In this document: piece by piece, positions 9,581-18,320 of the stretch | Numbering within the stretch: the stretch's first letter is position 1 | Layout of the letters: each line of letters opens with the position of its first letter | From: Ereboglobus luteus | Lineage (GTDB): Bacteria; Verrucomicrobiota; Verrucomicrobiia; Opitutales; Opitutaceae | Assembly (NCBI RefSeq): GCF_003096195.1 | Contig: NZ_CP023004.1 | Coordinates: forward strand, 2,026,501-2,090,500 | DNA length: 64,000 nucleotides | Direction: 5' to 3' | Program-made: the position numbers and the translations under genes | Notes under the pieces: model-generated | Databases searched by the model: none | What the model saw: the letters and a program-made list of their open reading frames with translations, nothing else | Told to the model about the DNA's origin: nothing

Positions 9581-9686
9581 GAAAAGTAGCGAGCATCGAG
9601 CATCGAGTAGCGAGCATGGAGCCACCTGCGACTCCGCCGCCTCACTTCTTCCACTCACTACCCGCTACCCGCTACTCGCTACTTTC
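9581..9686. repeat. Short-word array with inverted arms between gspE and gspF
   Basis: The left part repeats GTAGCGAG/CATCGAG-type words (9581-9620). The right part carries the complementary CCGCTAC/CTCGCTAC words (9658-9686). The outer ends pair (GTAGCGAG with CTCGCTAC). It is one of a family of such arrays in this window. Confidence 0.8.
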
Positions 9687-9689
9687 TAA

Positions 9690-10982
9690 ATGCCCGCCTA
9701 CACTTACACCGCCCGCGACCGTTCCGGCCAGACCGTCACCTCGACGCTGGAGGCGCCCAGTCGCAAGGATGCCCTCCGCCACCTCACCGCGCGCGGTTTG
9801 CAACCCCAGCGGATCGAGGAGGTCACCGCGGGCGGCGCGGTCATCGCCAAGCCCGCAAAAAGCAAGGCCGCCAGATCGGGCGCCGCCGCGTCGTCCCCAA
9901 AACAATCCTCCCCCTCCCGCGGCTCGAAATCGAAAAAGCCCAAGCCTCTTTCCAAAAAGGAACAGCTTCCGTTCCTTGAGGCGCTTTCCGATCTCGTCTC
10001 TAGCGGACTCTCCGCGGGCGAGTCGCTCCGCATGCTCTCGCAGCGCATACGCGAGCCCAAGCTCCGGTTTTTGTGCTCGAGCCTTTGGGAGCGCATCGGC
10101 GAAGGCGCCACGCTCTCGCGCGCGATGGCGGAGTTCCCGCAAGTCTTCGATACGTCGGCAATCAACCTCATCCAGGCGGGCGAGGCGACCGGCGGTCTCA
10201 GCGAGGTGCTCACGCGGCTCATCGCGCATTACAACGAGCAAAACGAACTGCGCCGCCAGTTTGTCAGCGCGCTCGCCTATCCGATACTGCTGCTCACGGT
10301 CGCGTTCGGCGTCATCCTCTTTTTCATGTTCTTCCTGATGCCCCGCATGCAAGGGCTCTTCAACTCGCTCGGCGGCAAGCTCCCCGCGTCCACGCGCCTC
10401 ATGGTCGGCATGTCGGACTTCGCGCTGCACTACGGCATCTTCGTGGTCGGCGCGGCGATCTTTGGCGCGATCGCCTTCTGGCGCTGGCGGAAAACCGCCA
10501 GGGGCCGCCACGCCACCGACGGCTGGCTGCTCAAGCTTCCGCTCACGAAAAACTTTTCCATGAGCCAGAGCGTGCTCGCCTTCAGTCAGACGCTTTCGAT
10601 CCTTCTCGAAAACGGAATCACCACCACCGACGCGCTCAAGATCACTGAGCGCCAAATCGGCAACACCGTGCATCGCGAGGCGTTCGGCGACGCCAGCGCG
10701 CACGTCATGGAGGGCGAGGCGCTTTCCTCCGCGCTGCAGCGCACGGATTGTTTCCCGCCGCTCGTGCTCGACCAGCTCGCCATCGGCGAAAACACCGGCA
10801 GCATTGTGCCCAGCCTGAAAAAAATCTCGAACAGCTACCGCAAGATTGTTTCGGCGCAGCTCAACTTTTTCATGAAGGTCATTACGAGCGTCATGCTCGG
10901 CGGCACCTTTGTTTTTGTCGGGTTCATCGCCTTCGCAATTGTCTCCGCCATCTTCACCCTCAGCGGTTCGTTCCGCATGTAG
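9690..10982 (+). CDS. gspF: Type II secretion / type IV pilus inner-membrane platform protein
   Basis: A polytopic inner-membrane protein of 430 residues that couples the ATPase to pseudopilin assembly. It starts with the family-typical 'MPAYTYTARDRSGQ', has a Ser/Lys/Pro-rich insert at about residues 50-90, and then two T2SSF domains. Each domain has the 'F...L..L..SG.....L' pattern, and membrane segments lie near residues 195-215, 245-265 and 395-420. It ends 118 bases before the converging pncB. Pseudopilins and GspC/L/M-type genes are not in the window. Confidence 0.92.
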   Translation: MPAYTYTARDRSGQTVTSTLEAPSRKDALRHLTARGLQPQRIEEVTAGGAVIAKPAKSKAARSGAAASSPKQSSPSRGSKSKKPKPLSKKEQLPFLEALSDLVSSGLSAGESLRMLSQRIREPKLRFLCSSLWERIGEGATLSRAMAEFPQVFDTSAINLIQAGEATGGLSEVLTRLIAHYNEQNELRRQFVSALAYPILLLTVAFGVILFFMFFLMPRMQGLFNSLGGKLPASTRLMVGMSDFALHYGIFVVGAAIFGAIAFWRWRKTARGRHATDGWLLKLPLTKNFSMSQSVLAFSQTLSILLENGITTTDALKITERQIGNTVHREAFGDASAHVMEGEALSSALQRTDCFPPLVLDQLAIGENTGSIVPSLKKISNSYRKIVSAQLNFFMKVITSVMLGGTFVFVGFIAFAIVSAIFTLSGSFRM

Positions 10983-11066
10983 CGATCCAACCGTTCTGCC
11001 ATCCGCCGGAGCCCAAAGAATCCTACTCGTAAATGGCCGGGGATAATGTCCGGAGTCCCGGGCATG

Positions 11067-11094
11067 CGGAGGGTGGGGCGCTCAATCCCCTCCG
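11067..11094. other. Hairpin between gspF and pncB
   Basis: A 7-bp stem (CGGAGGG at 11067-11073 with CCCTCCG at 11088-11094) lies between two converging genes. No T tract follows on either strand, so it is not called as an intrinsic terminator. Confidence 0.4.
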
Positions 11095-11100
11095 GTTCAT

Positions 11101-12570
11101 TTATCCGCGCGCTTTCATGATGAGCGCGGTTTTCATGTCGAGGAGGCTGCGCTCCAATCCCACCGGATATTCGTGCGGGTTGAGGAGGCGTTTGCTGCCT
11201 TCATGAAGCGCGGCGAGTTGCGCGCGGCGGCGGGCGCGGATTTCTTCGAGTGTCGGCATTTCGAGGACGAGTTTGCCGTTTCGGAAAACCGGCACGAGCA
11301 GGTCCTCGGTTGTCGCGTTGGGCGGAATCGGCTTGAATCGGATGAAGTTCACCGCGTCGTAGATCGTGCGGTTCGCGTCGTCGATCGGCGGGCCGTCCTC
11401 GTTGTAGATCATGTCGCCGACGTATTCGCCATCGAGCGTGAAGCGGCGCACTTGCTGGATTCCGGGGTTGGTGATTTTTATCGTTTGCTCGGAGAGTTTG
11501 ATTTTGTGGTCCCACGCGCCGTCGCCGTTGCGAAGCGCGGCGAGTTTGTAAACGCCGCCGAGCGCGGGCTGGTCGTATGCGGTGACGAGTTTCGTGCCCA
11601 CACCCCAGAACGCGATTCGCGCGCCTTGTTGCTTGAGGCTTGAGATGATGTGCTCGTCCAGGTCGTTGCTCGCAAAAATCGCCGTGTCCGCAAAACCCGC
11701 TTCGTCGAGGATTTTCCGCGCCTCGATGCTCAGGTAGGCGAGGTCGCCGGAGTCGAGCCGGATGCCGGCCATTTTGTGTCCGCGCGCGCGCAGCCATTTG
11801 CCGGACTCGACGGCGCGGCGCACGCCTTCGAGCGAGTCGTAGGTGTCCACAAGAAACACGCAGTTGTTGGGCATCGCCTCGGCGTAGGCTTGAAACGCCT
11901 CCGGTTCGCTGTCGAACGACATCACCCAGCTGTGCGCGTGCGTGCCGCTCACGGGAATGCCGAAGAGTTGCCCGGCGAGCACGTTCGAGGTGGACGCGCA
12001 GCCTCCGATATACGCGGCGCGGCTCGCGGCAAGCGCGCCGTCGACACCCTGCGCGCGGCGCAGGCCGAACTCGAGCACCGGTTCGTCGCGCGTGATGTGG
12101 CAGATGCGCGCGGCCTTGGTCGCGACGAGCGTTTGAAAATTGATGGTGTTGAGAAGCGCGGTTTCGACGAGCTGCCCCTGGATGATTGGGCCGCGAACGC
12201 GCAACAGCGGCTCGTTGGGAAACACGACCGTGCCCTCGGGAATGGCGTCGACATCGCAGGTGAACTCAAATCCGCGCAGGTATTCGAGAAATCCGCTCGA
12301 AAAAAGCGGCGCGCCGTCGTTGCCCTTGAGCGTGGCGAGGTAGGCGATCTCGTCGCTGTTGAAGTGCAACTCGCGCAACCACGCGACCGCGTCCGCAAGC
12401 CCCGCGGCGACGGTGTAGCCGCCCTTGAAGGGATTATGCCGGAAGAAAAGGTGGAAGACGGCGTCCTTGTTGTGCGCGCCGGTTTTCCAATAGCCATGCG
12501 CCATGGTGAGTTGATACAGGTCGGTGAGCAGGGGTGAGCTGCGCAGGCGTTCGGGCGCGGTGGTGTTCAT
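11101..12570 (-). CDS. pncB: Nicotinate phosphoribosyltransferase
   Basis: This 489-residue enzyme makes nicotinic acid mononucleotide from nicotinate and PRPP with ATP hydrolysis, in NAD salvage. Conserved stretches include 'LLTDLYQLTMAHGYWK' at the N-terminus, 'EFGLRRAQG', 'GTHAHSWVMSF' with the phosphorylated His region, 'VDTYDSLEG', 'GIRLDSGDLAYLS' and 'GVGTKLVTA'. The frame is open upstream, but homology starts at the ATG at 12568-12570. nadE, a later NAD step, is also in this window at 56.9 kb. It is divergent from the esterase at 12641, with 70 bases between the starts. Confidence 0.94.
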   Translation of the reverse strand: MNTTAPERLRSSPLLTDLYQLTMAHGYWKTGAHNKDAVFHLFFRHNPFKGGYTVAAGLADAVAWLRELHFNSDEIAYLATLKGNDGAPLFSSGFLEYLRGFEFTCDVDAIPEGTVVFPNEPLLRVRGPIIQGQLVETALLNTINFQTLVATKAARICHITRDEPVLEFGLRRAQGVDGALAASRAAYIGGCASTSNVLAGQLFGIPVSGTHAHSWVMSFDSEPEAFQAYAEAMPNNCVFLVDTYDSLEGVRRAVESGKWLRARGHKMAGIRLDSGDLAYLSIEARKILDEAGFADTAIFASNDLDEHIISSLKQQGARIAFWGVGTKLVTAYDQPALGGVYKLAALRNGDGAWDHKIKLSEQTIKITNPGIQQVRRFTLDGEYVGDMIYNEDGPPIDDANRTIYDAVNFIRFKPIPPNATTEDLLVPVFRNGKLVLEMPTLEEIRARRRAQLAALHEGSKRLLNPHEYPVGLERSLLDMKTALIMKARG

Positions 12571-12640
12571 GATTGTGGCGGTTAATGTATCCGAAAATAG
12601 TCTCCACACAATGCGCGTTGTGTGCGAGATTTTGCGCATC

Positions 12641-14110
12641 ATGAAAAAATGCACCGCCGCGCGTTTCCTTCTCACGGTTGTTTTTGCGTTTGCGCTGCTC
12701 GCGCCGCTCGAGGCGGTCGAGTTGCCGGGGCTGTTTGCCGACCGCATGGTTTTGCAAAGCGGCGTCGAGGCGCCGGTATGGGGAAAGGCGAGGGCGGGCG
12801 ATGAAATCACGGTGACATTTGCCGAGCAGACAAAACGCGTGAAGGCCGGCGCGGACGGCCGCTGGATCGCGCGCCTCGACCCGCTCGAGCCAAGCGCGCA
12901 GCCGCGCGAGCTGGTGGTGAAGGGGCCGGATGGCGAGGCGCGTTTCGCCGACGTGCTTGTGGGCGAGGTGTGGCTGTGCTCGGGGCAGTCCAACATGGAA
13001 AAACCGATCGGCGAACGGCGCAGGCAGAAGCCCGTTTTTAACGCCGAGGAGGAAATACGCGCGGCGGGCTTTCCGCAAATCCGCCTGTTTCGAGTCAAAA
13101 AAATACGCGCCGACGAACCCAGGGACGACGTCGAGCTGGCCGCGCCGTGGACCGTGTGCTCGCCCGACACAATCGACGCGATCAAGTTTTCCGCTGCGGG
13201 ATATTTCTTCGGACGCAAACTGCACACCGAGCTCAACGTGCCCGTTGGCCTGATCGAAGCGAGCTGGGGCGGCACGCGCATCGAGCCATGGACCGCGCCG
13301 GAGGGGTTTGACGCAGTGCCGGAATTGTCGGTCTTCGCGGTGGCCGCGCGGCAGCCGGGCGCAAAAGTCGAGAACACGCAGCCGTCGTCGCTCTACAACG
13401 CGATGATTTACCCGCTCGCGCCGTATGCCATTCGCGGCGTGATCTGGTATCAAGGCGAGTCAAACCTCACCTCGGGCGACGGCGCGAACTACGCGCAAAA
13501 AATGGTCGCGCTTGTGCAAGGCTGGCGCGCCGCTTGGAAAAGCGAGATGTCGTTTTATTACGTGCAGATCGCGCCCTTCCTGTATCACGTGGCGCGCAAC
13601 ACACAGGTGGCGTCGCCCGAGGCCGCGCCGATTTTGCAGGAGGCCCAAACCCGCGCGATGCAACTGCTGCCGCGCACCGGCATGGTCGTGACCACCGACC
13701 TTGTTGACGACCTTTTCGACATTCACCCGCGCAACAAACGCGACGTGGGCGAACGCCTCGCGCGCTGGGCGCTCGCGCATGACTACGCGCGCAGCGACGT
13801 GGTGTTTTCCGGCCCGGTCTTCCAGTCGATGGAGGTGAAGGGCCAACTCGCCTACCTGACGTTCGACCATGTGCACGGCGGCCTCATCACGAACGACGGC
13901 AAGCCGCCGCGCTGGTTCGTGATCGCGGGTGACGACGGCCTCTTTTACCCCGCCAAGGCCGTGATCGAAGGCGGTCGCGTGATCCTCTCCAACCCGAAAG
14001 TCCCCGCGCCCAAAACCGTGCGCTTCGCGTGGGACGAGGCCGCGCAACCCAACCTCTTCAACAAAGCCGGCCTCCCCGCCGTCCCGTTCCGGATGGACGC
14101 GGGAAAATAG
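12641..14110 (+). CDS. Sialate O-acetylesterase family protein, secreted
   Basis: The 489-residue SGNH hydrolase has an N-terminal signal peptide (residues 1-25, 'LLTVVFAFALLAPLEA'). The nucleophile Ser117 is in 'SGQSNME', followed by 'EASWGGTRIEPW' (207-217), 'WYQGESN' (269-275) and the Asp360/His362 pair in 'DIHP'. The family removes O-acetyl groups from sialic acids or from acetylated plant polysaccharides such as xylan; here the latter fits the CE7 esterase at 0.6 kb, but that is an inference. The ATG at 12641 is chosen because the signal peptide starts there. Confidence 0.9.
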   Translation: MKKCTAARFLLTVVFAFALLAPLEAVELPGLFADRMVLQSGVEAPVWGKARAGDEITVTFAEQTKRVKAGADGRWIARLDPLEPSAQPRELVVKGPDGEARFADVLVGEVWLCSGQSNMEKPIGERRRQKPVFNAEEEIRAAGFPQIRLFRVKKIRADEPRDDVELAAPWTVCSPDTIDAIKFSAAGYFFGRKLHTELNVPVGLIEASWGGTRIEPWTAPEGFDAVPELSVFAVAARQPGAKVENTQPSSLYNAMIYPLAPYAIRGVIWYQGESNLTSGDGANYAQKMVALVQGWRAAWKSEMSFYYVQIAPFLYHVARNTQVASPEAAPILQEAQTRAMQLLPRTGMVVTTDLVDDLFDIHPRNKRDVGERLARWALAHDYARSDVVFSGPVFQSMEVKGQLAYLTFDHVHGGLITNDGKPPRWFVIAGDDGLFYPAKAVIEGGRVILSNPKVPAPKTVRFAWDEAAQPNLFNKAGLPAVPFRMDAGK

Positions 14111-14143
14111 TTTTAGGGTTTAAATTGTCGCATGGAAATGCCT

Positions 14144-14572
14144 TTAGGCAGGGCGAACCCTCCGGGTGCGCCGGGATGGTGAACGGCTCACCCGGAGGGT
14201 TCGCCCTACCCAAAAATGCGGCAAAACAAATCGATCGTATGATTTATACGGAAACAGCAACCGCTCCATGAAGGAGCGCGTTTCGCCGGTGACGCAGCCG
14301 AGGTAAACCGGCGAGCCGAGCAGCACCGCGTCGCAGTCGCGCACTTTTTTGAGCACGGGCAGCAGGTCATCCTTGATCGCGCATTGCTCAAGCAGCGCGC
14401 CCTTTCGCTTGCACGCAAAACAACTCCGGCAGCCTTTGTAGTCGATGTCGTAGAGGTTGATCAGCTCCGTCTCCGCGCCTTTCGATTTTGCGCCGGACAG
14501 CGCGTGCTCGAGCAGCGTGTGCGTGTTCCACTTCGTTCGGGGGCTTCCGTTGAATGCGATGACTTTTTTCAT
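14144..14572 (-). pseudogene. Truncated NADPH-dependent FMN reductase / flavodoxin-fold oxidoreductase
   Basis: Residues 1-113 match the N-terminal part of iron-sulfur-flavoprotein-like oxidoreductases: 'VIAFNGSPRTKWNT' (FMN phosphate loop), a Cys cluster 'GCRSCFACKRKG', 'DAVLLGSPVYLG' and 'GETRSFMERLLFPY'. Relatives go on for roughly 60-80 more residues. Here the homology stops at about 14210, where a REP-like palindrome begins. The last ~25 codons are the palindrome read through and give an Arg/Ser-rich tail. The gene is probably dead or a remnant, its 3' end lost at the repeat. Confidence 0.72.
14150..14207. repeat. REP-like palindrome
   Basis: A perfect 19-bp inverted repeat (14150-14168 with 14189-14207) encloses a 20-base loop. 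It lies between the converging esterase and the truncated oxidoreductase and forms the false 3' end of the latter. Confidence 0.88.
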
Positions 14573-14582
14573 CGGGAAAAAA

Positions 14583-15083
14583 TCACGCGCGCGGCATGAC
14601 GCGCTTTGTCTTGCCCGTGCGGTGCTCGATGTCGAGGCGCAGGATGTGCGTGCGATGGAAGGACGCCTCCATGTATTTTTCGCCTTTCTCGATGAGCCCG
14701 GGGCAGTATTTTTTTACGAGCAGGCGGAGCGCGGCGCGGCGTTCGTCGGCGTCAAGATTTGACGCGATCCTGCCAGACACGATCACGCTTTCATACGCGG
14801 TTGTGAATTTGTCCGGGACGACTTGCGTCGCGCCGACCACGCAGAAGCTCGCGCGGTTGTCCGCCGCGAGCGCGTCGAGTTTGCGGCCTTCCGGCGCGCA
14901 GTGAAAATAGATGCGATCCGCGCCGTCGCCGGTTTTTTCGCGCACAAAATTGATCGGGATTCCGTAGCCGCCCTGGCCGGTGTTCATCGCGAGAAATCCG
15001 TATTCGCCCGTGTCGAGAAGGCGTTCTTGCCCGGCCTCGTCCAGCAGGCGGTCTTGGCGGCGAACTTCGGGGCGGGCTTGCAT
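14583..15083 (-). CDS. Pyridoxamine 5'-phosphate oxidase-like flavin-binding protein (NimA-like)
   Basis: A 166-residue split-barrel protein. 'AYESVIVSGRIA', 'YGIPINFV' and 'IYFHCAPEGRKLDAL' fit the Pyridox_ox_2/5-nitroimidazole-reductase-like group, which binds FMN or F420-type cofactors and often reduces small molecules. The start at 15081-15083 gives 'MQARPEVRRQDR', the usual N-terminal motif. An ATG ten codons upstream (15113) would overlap the end of the autotransporter gene by 7 bases. The truncated flavodoxin-like gene starts 10 bases downstream, so they were likely co-transcribed. Confidence 0.8.
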   Translation of the reverse strand: MQARPEVRRQDRLLDEAGQERLLDTGEYGFLAMNTGQGGYGIPINFVREKTGDGADRIYFHCAPEGRKLDALAADNRASFCVVGATQVVPDKFTTAYESVIVSGRIASNLDADERRAALRLLVKKYCPGLIEKGEKYMEASFHRTHILRLDIEHRTGKTKRVMPRA

Positions 15084-15106
15084 GGCGGCGGAAAAACGGG
15101 GCGGCG

Positions 15107-16987
15107 TCACCACGCGTAACGGTAGCCGGCGTTCACCGCCCAGGGGCGGTTGTAGCGCTTGGCGCGCGAGTATTCGTAATCGTAATAAAACTGGCTGCGC
15201 TCGTTGATCACGTAGGCGGCGCCGAAGCCGACCTCCCAGCGCCAGCCGTCGAAGTTGGCGGTGAAGCTGCGCTCATTGGCGCCGGAGCCGACGCGCACGC
15301 GTCCGTCGCTCGTGTGCGAATACACGGCCGCCGCTTTCGCATACGGATGCCAGCCGAGGCTCGCGCTGGCGACTTCGCCGATGCGCAACGCGATGCGGGC
15401 TTGCGCGGATTTCGATTTTTCCACGTGAACGGGAACCGAGGTTCTTTCGTTGTAGTGGTAATGCGCGTTGTAATCCGCGCCGTCGATGTGCGCGACGGCA
15501 TATTGCACAAAGGGCTCCACCCACCACTCCTCGCTCCAGAGCAGGCGGCGTCCGAACTCGAACGAGAGGCCCTTGACGTTGGCGTTGTAATCGGCCTCGG
15601 CGAGGTAGCCGTCGGTGCTCACGGCATTGATGTCGTTTTTATTGCGATCCATGCGCCCGAGCAGATCGGCGAACCAGCCGGTTTCGTGCAGCCATGTCAC
15701 GTAGAGGCCTCCGCCCGCGCCGTTGGTTTTTCCGTCACCCGCACCGTTTTTGAAATCGCGGTTGACGTGGGTCACCGTGCCGAACGCGCCGAGGAACCAG
15801 GTTGAGGCACCGGAGTCGCCCCCGGGATAAAACGCCTTGTCGGCGCCGATTGTGGCGCCGTAGTTGTATTGGCTGAAATTGCGCCCGGTGAGGCGCGAGT
15901 CGGCGTTGAACCGCGCGGCGTTGACGCGAAACCAAAGGTTGGCCGCGCCGCCGAGCGGGAGCTCGCGCAGTTCGCCCATGCGTTTGTGGAGCGAATCGAG
16001 TTCGTAGTGCCAGTCCTGTCCCGCCGCGGCGGCGGAGGCGATCACGGCGGAGGCGATGCGACTGGGCAGTTCGGTGTTGTTCAAATACCAGTTTCCGTTT
16101 GCGCCCTGCTCGACTTTGTAGGTGTGGGCTGCTGTTTCCGTCGAGCCGCTGAAGACCGCCGTGCCGCCGCCCTTGTTATGAACAACGAGGATCGAGGTGT
16201 CGTTGTTTTCGGGAGTGTCGCCGTATTTCTCAAACGTCAGCCTGTGCGCGCCTTCGCTCGTGCCGGTGAGAATGATTTGGTCGCTGTAACCCGCTCCGGG
16301 GTTGTAGCGGAGTTGGAACTCCGCGCCGTCGCCGGTGAGCGAGTCGAGTGTGAGCTTGTTATAATTCGCGCCGGTGCTGCTGAAGGCGATGGTGGCGCCG
16401 GACGAGACGGCGAGGCTTTTTAATGTTTGGTTGTAACCGCCGAGGTCGAGTCGCGCGGAGGAAGCGAGGTTGACGGCGGAGCTTTGCGCGATGGCGTCGG
16501 CGACGTTGAGGCGCAGCGCGCCGGCGCGCACATCGGTCGTGCCCGTGTAGGCGGTGGTCATGGAAAACGTGAGCGTGCCCGTGCCCTCCATGAGCACGCC
16601 CGCGCCCGAGCCGGAGAGACCGATGCCGGCGTTGGTGCTCGTGGTCGCGGTGAGCGCGTAACGCAGCGTGAATTCCCAGTTGCCGTCGCCGGTGACGATC
16701 ATGCCGGGATTCGTGCCGGACGCGCCGATGGTCACGCCGTTGGACGAGGTGATGGTGATCGTGCCGGGAGTGACGGACGGCTGGTTGGGCGAGCCGAAGA
16801 CGACCGCGCTGCTCGCGGAGAAATGCGTGGCGGTGCCGCTCCACCAGTTGGTGCCGGAGCCGGTCACCCAATTGTTGGAATCATCGGCGTTGGTCCATTC
16901 GAGTTCGGCGCCCGACGATGCGAGGGGAAACGCGAGGGTTGCGGCAAGGCACAGGGCGGCGAGGGCAGGGAATTTGGAGAGGCTCAT
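15107..16987 (-). CDS. Autotransporter beta-barrel domain protein
   Basis: 626 residues with a signal peptide (1-27, ending 'LASSGAE'). The passenger, about 28-310, is Gly/Ser/Thr-rich beta-helix type with 'GTLTFS...YTGTTDVRAGALRLN', the pattern of autotransporter-associated repeats. A 300-residue C-terminal barrel has alternating aromatic strands and ends in '...AGYRYAW' with a terminal Trp, as outer-membrane proteins do. It should be exported through the outer membrane. The cargo function is unknown: no protease, lipase or adhesin motif is visible. Confidence 0.86.
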   Translation of the reverse strand: MSLSKFPALAALCLAATLAFPLASSGAELEWTNADDSNNWVTGSGTNWWSGTATHFSASSAVVFGSPNQPSVTPGTITITSSNGVTIGASGTNPGMIVTGDGNWEFTLRYALTATTSTNAGIGLSGSGAGVLMEGTGTLTFSMTTAYTGTTDVRAGALRLNVADAIAQSSAVNLASSARLDLGGYNQTLKSLAVSSGATIAFSSTGANYNKLTLDSLTGDGAEFQLRYNPGAGYSDQIILTGTSEGAHRLTFEKYGDTPENNDTSILVVHNKGGGTAVFSGSTETAAHTYKVEQGANGNWYLNNTELPSRIASAVIASAAAAGQDWHYELDSLHKRMGELRELPLGGAANLWFRVNAARFNADSRLTGRNFSQYNYGATIGADKAFYPGGDSGASTWFLGAFGTVTHVNRDFKNGAGDGKTNGAGGGLYVTWLHETGWFADLLGRMDRNKNDINAVSTDGYLAEADYNANVKGLSFEFGRRLLWSEEWWVEPFVQYAVAHIDGADYNAHYHYNERTSVPVHVEKSKSAQARIALRIGEVASASLGWHPYAKAAAVYSHTSDGRVRVGSGANERSFTANFDGWRWEVGFGAAYVINERSQFYYDYEYSRAKRYNRPWAVNAGYRYAW

Positions 16988-17362
16988 TTGCAGGGATGTG
17001 TTGAACTTCAGACGCCGCTCGGCGTCAAGAGTGTCCGGCGAATCACATTTTTTGAAGAATCATGGGACGATTTCGCTTTGTTGAGACGATTTGGTTGTTT
17101 TTCGCTTGCTTGACGTGCCGCGGGACGCTCTTTTTTGCGGTTCAACATTTTTCTCCCTCACTTTTATGCGCCGAAGGACTGTAGCTGGTTGGCGGCGCGA
17201 CCATCGTGATACCGAAGAAATCCGGGCTCTCGTTTAGCCCTCAATTCTTCGTGCAATCATTTTTTCGCAAAAAATCCTTGCTCACTTCTTCAGGAAAGGT
17301 AGCGTCTGCCCCCTTTTCCTCTTTTTCCGACACTCAGTTTCCAATTTTTTAATCAAACCGTT
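16988..17362 (+). promoter_or_regulatory. Leader region of the ribosomal superoperon
   Basis: These 375 bases separate the divergent autotransporter and rpsL. No gene is seen. The rpsL promoter must lie here; a TTGACG at 17110-17115 resembles a -35 box, but no good -10 follows at the right distance. The main feature is the two-stage hairpin at 17213-17251 with a T run behind it, listed separately. Confidence 0.5.
17213..17264 (+). terminator. Possible attenuator hairpin in the rpsL leader
   Basis: CGAAGAA (17213-17219) pairs with TTCTTCG (17245-17251). Inside it, after symmetric 4-base gaps, GGGCT (17224-17228) pairs with AGCCC (17236-17240). Six T follow at 17259-17264. The helix is AU-rich at its base and the T run is seven bases away, so it could be an attenuator or a protein-binding leader rather than a plain terminator. 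Confidence 0.45.
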
Positions 17363-17743
17363 ATGCCAACCATCAACCAACTTGTTCGCAAAGGACGTCG
17401 CATTATTCGCACAAAGTCCAAGTCTCCCGCACTCGACAGAAACCCGTTTCGCCGCGGTGTTTGCGTGCAAGTCATGACCCGCACTCCCAAGAAGCCCAAC
17501 TCCGCCATTCGCAAGGTGGCCAAGGTGCGCCTCACCAACGGCAACGAGGTCATCTCCTACATCCCCGACGAGGGGCACAATCTCCAGGAGCACTCGATCG
17601 TGCTCGTTCGCGGCGGCCGTGTGAAGGATCTTCCCGGCGTCCGTTACCATATCGTTCGCGGCACGCTCGACGCCACCGGTGTCGAGAAGCGCCGTCGCAG
17701 CCGTTCCAAATACGGTGTCAAGCGCCCGAAGGCCGCCAAATAA
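17363..17743 (+). CDS. rpsL: 30S ribosomal protein S12
   Basis: First gene of the superoperon; 126 residues. The decoding-site loops '[11 protein letters not shown]' (near residue 42) and '[11 protein letters not shown]' (near 88) are the regions where streptomycin-resistance changes occur. Both Lys are wild type, so the sequence predicts streptomycin sensitivity at this locus. The Asp in 'KDLPG' is the usual methylthiolation site. rpsG follows after 46 bases. Confidence 0.98.
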   Translation: MPTINQLVRKGRRIIRTKSKSPALDRNPFRRGVCVQVMTRTPKKPNSAIRKVAKVRLTNGNEVISYIPDEGHNLQEHSIVLVRGGRVKDLPGVRYHIVRGTLDATGVEKRRRSRSKYGVKRPKAAK

Positions 17744-17789
17744 GCCATAACCCGCAATCTTTAACCGTCGTTCATTTACATTTCCAATC

Positions 17790-18263
17790 ATGTCACGCCG
17801 TCACAGAGCCACCAAGCGCACCACTGTTCCCGATTCGCGCTACAACAGCCCTCTCGTTGCCCATTTGGTCAATGTCATCATGAAGAGTGGCAAGAAGAGC
17901 CTCGCCCAGCGCATCGTCTACGGAGCCTTTGAGAAGGTTTCCGCCAAGCTCGAGAAGGGCGATCCGGTTGACCTTTTGATCGGCGCGCTTGAAAACGCCC
18001 GCCCCCGCCTTGAAGTGAAGAGCCGCCGCGTCGGTGGCGCCACTTACCAGGTGCCCGTGGAAATTTCCTATGAACGCCAGGAGAGCCTTGCTCTTCGCTG
18101 GATCACCAATGCTGCCAAGACCCGCAAGGGCATCCCCATGAAGGACGCCCTGGCCGCTGAAATCGTCGACGCCTACAACAACACCGGCACTGTCGTCAAA
18201 AAGAAGGAAGACACGCACAGGATGGCCCAAGCCAATCGCGCCTTCGCCCACTTGCGCTGGTAA
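17790..18263 (+). CDS. rpsG: 30S ribosomal protein S7
   Basis: 157 residues, the usual length. It starts '[15 protein letters not shown]' and carries '[27 protein letters not shown]', the conserved 16S-binding core, in shorter recognisable pieces. S7 nucleates assembly of the 30S head. It lies between rpsL and fusA as in the classical str operon. Confidence 0.98.
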   Translation: MSRRHRATKRTTVPDSRYNSPLVAHLVNVIMKSGKKSLAQRIVYGAFEKVSAKLEKGDPVDLLIGALENARPRLEVKSRRVGGATYQVPVEISYERQESLALRWITNAAKTRKGIPMKDALAAEIVDAYNNTGTVVKKKEDTHRMAQANRAFAHLRW

Positions 18264-18320
18264 TTCGAACCCGCCGCGTCCACCCGCCCATCGTCAACCA
18301 TCGCTTCGCGCCCGCATCAC

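Noticed and set aside
12571-13377. N-terminal extension of pncB
   Set aside because: It is antisense to the sialate O-acetylesterase; homology begins at 12570.
14150-14207. Intrinsic terminator
   Set aside because: The palindrome has a 20-base loop and no T run on either strand; its form is that of a REP element.
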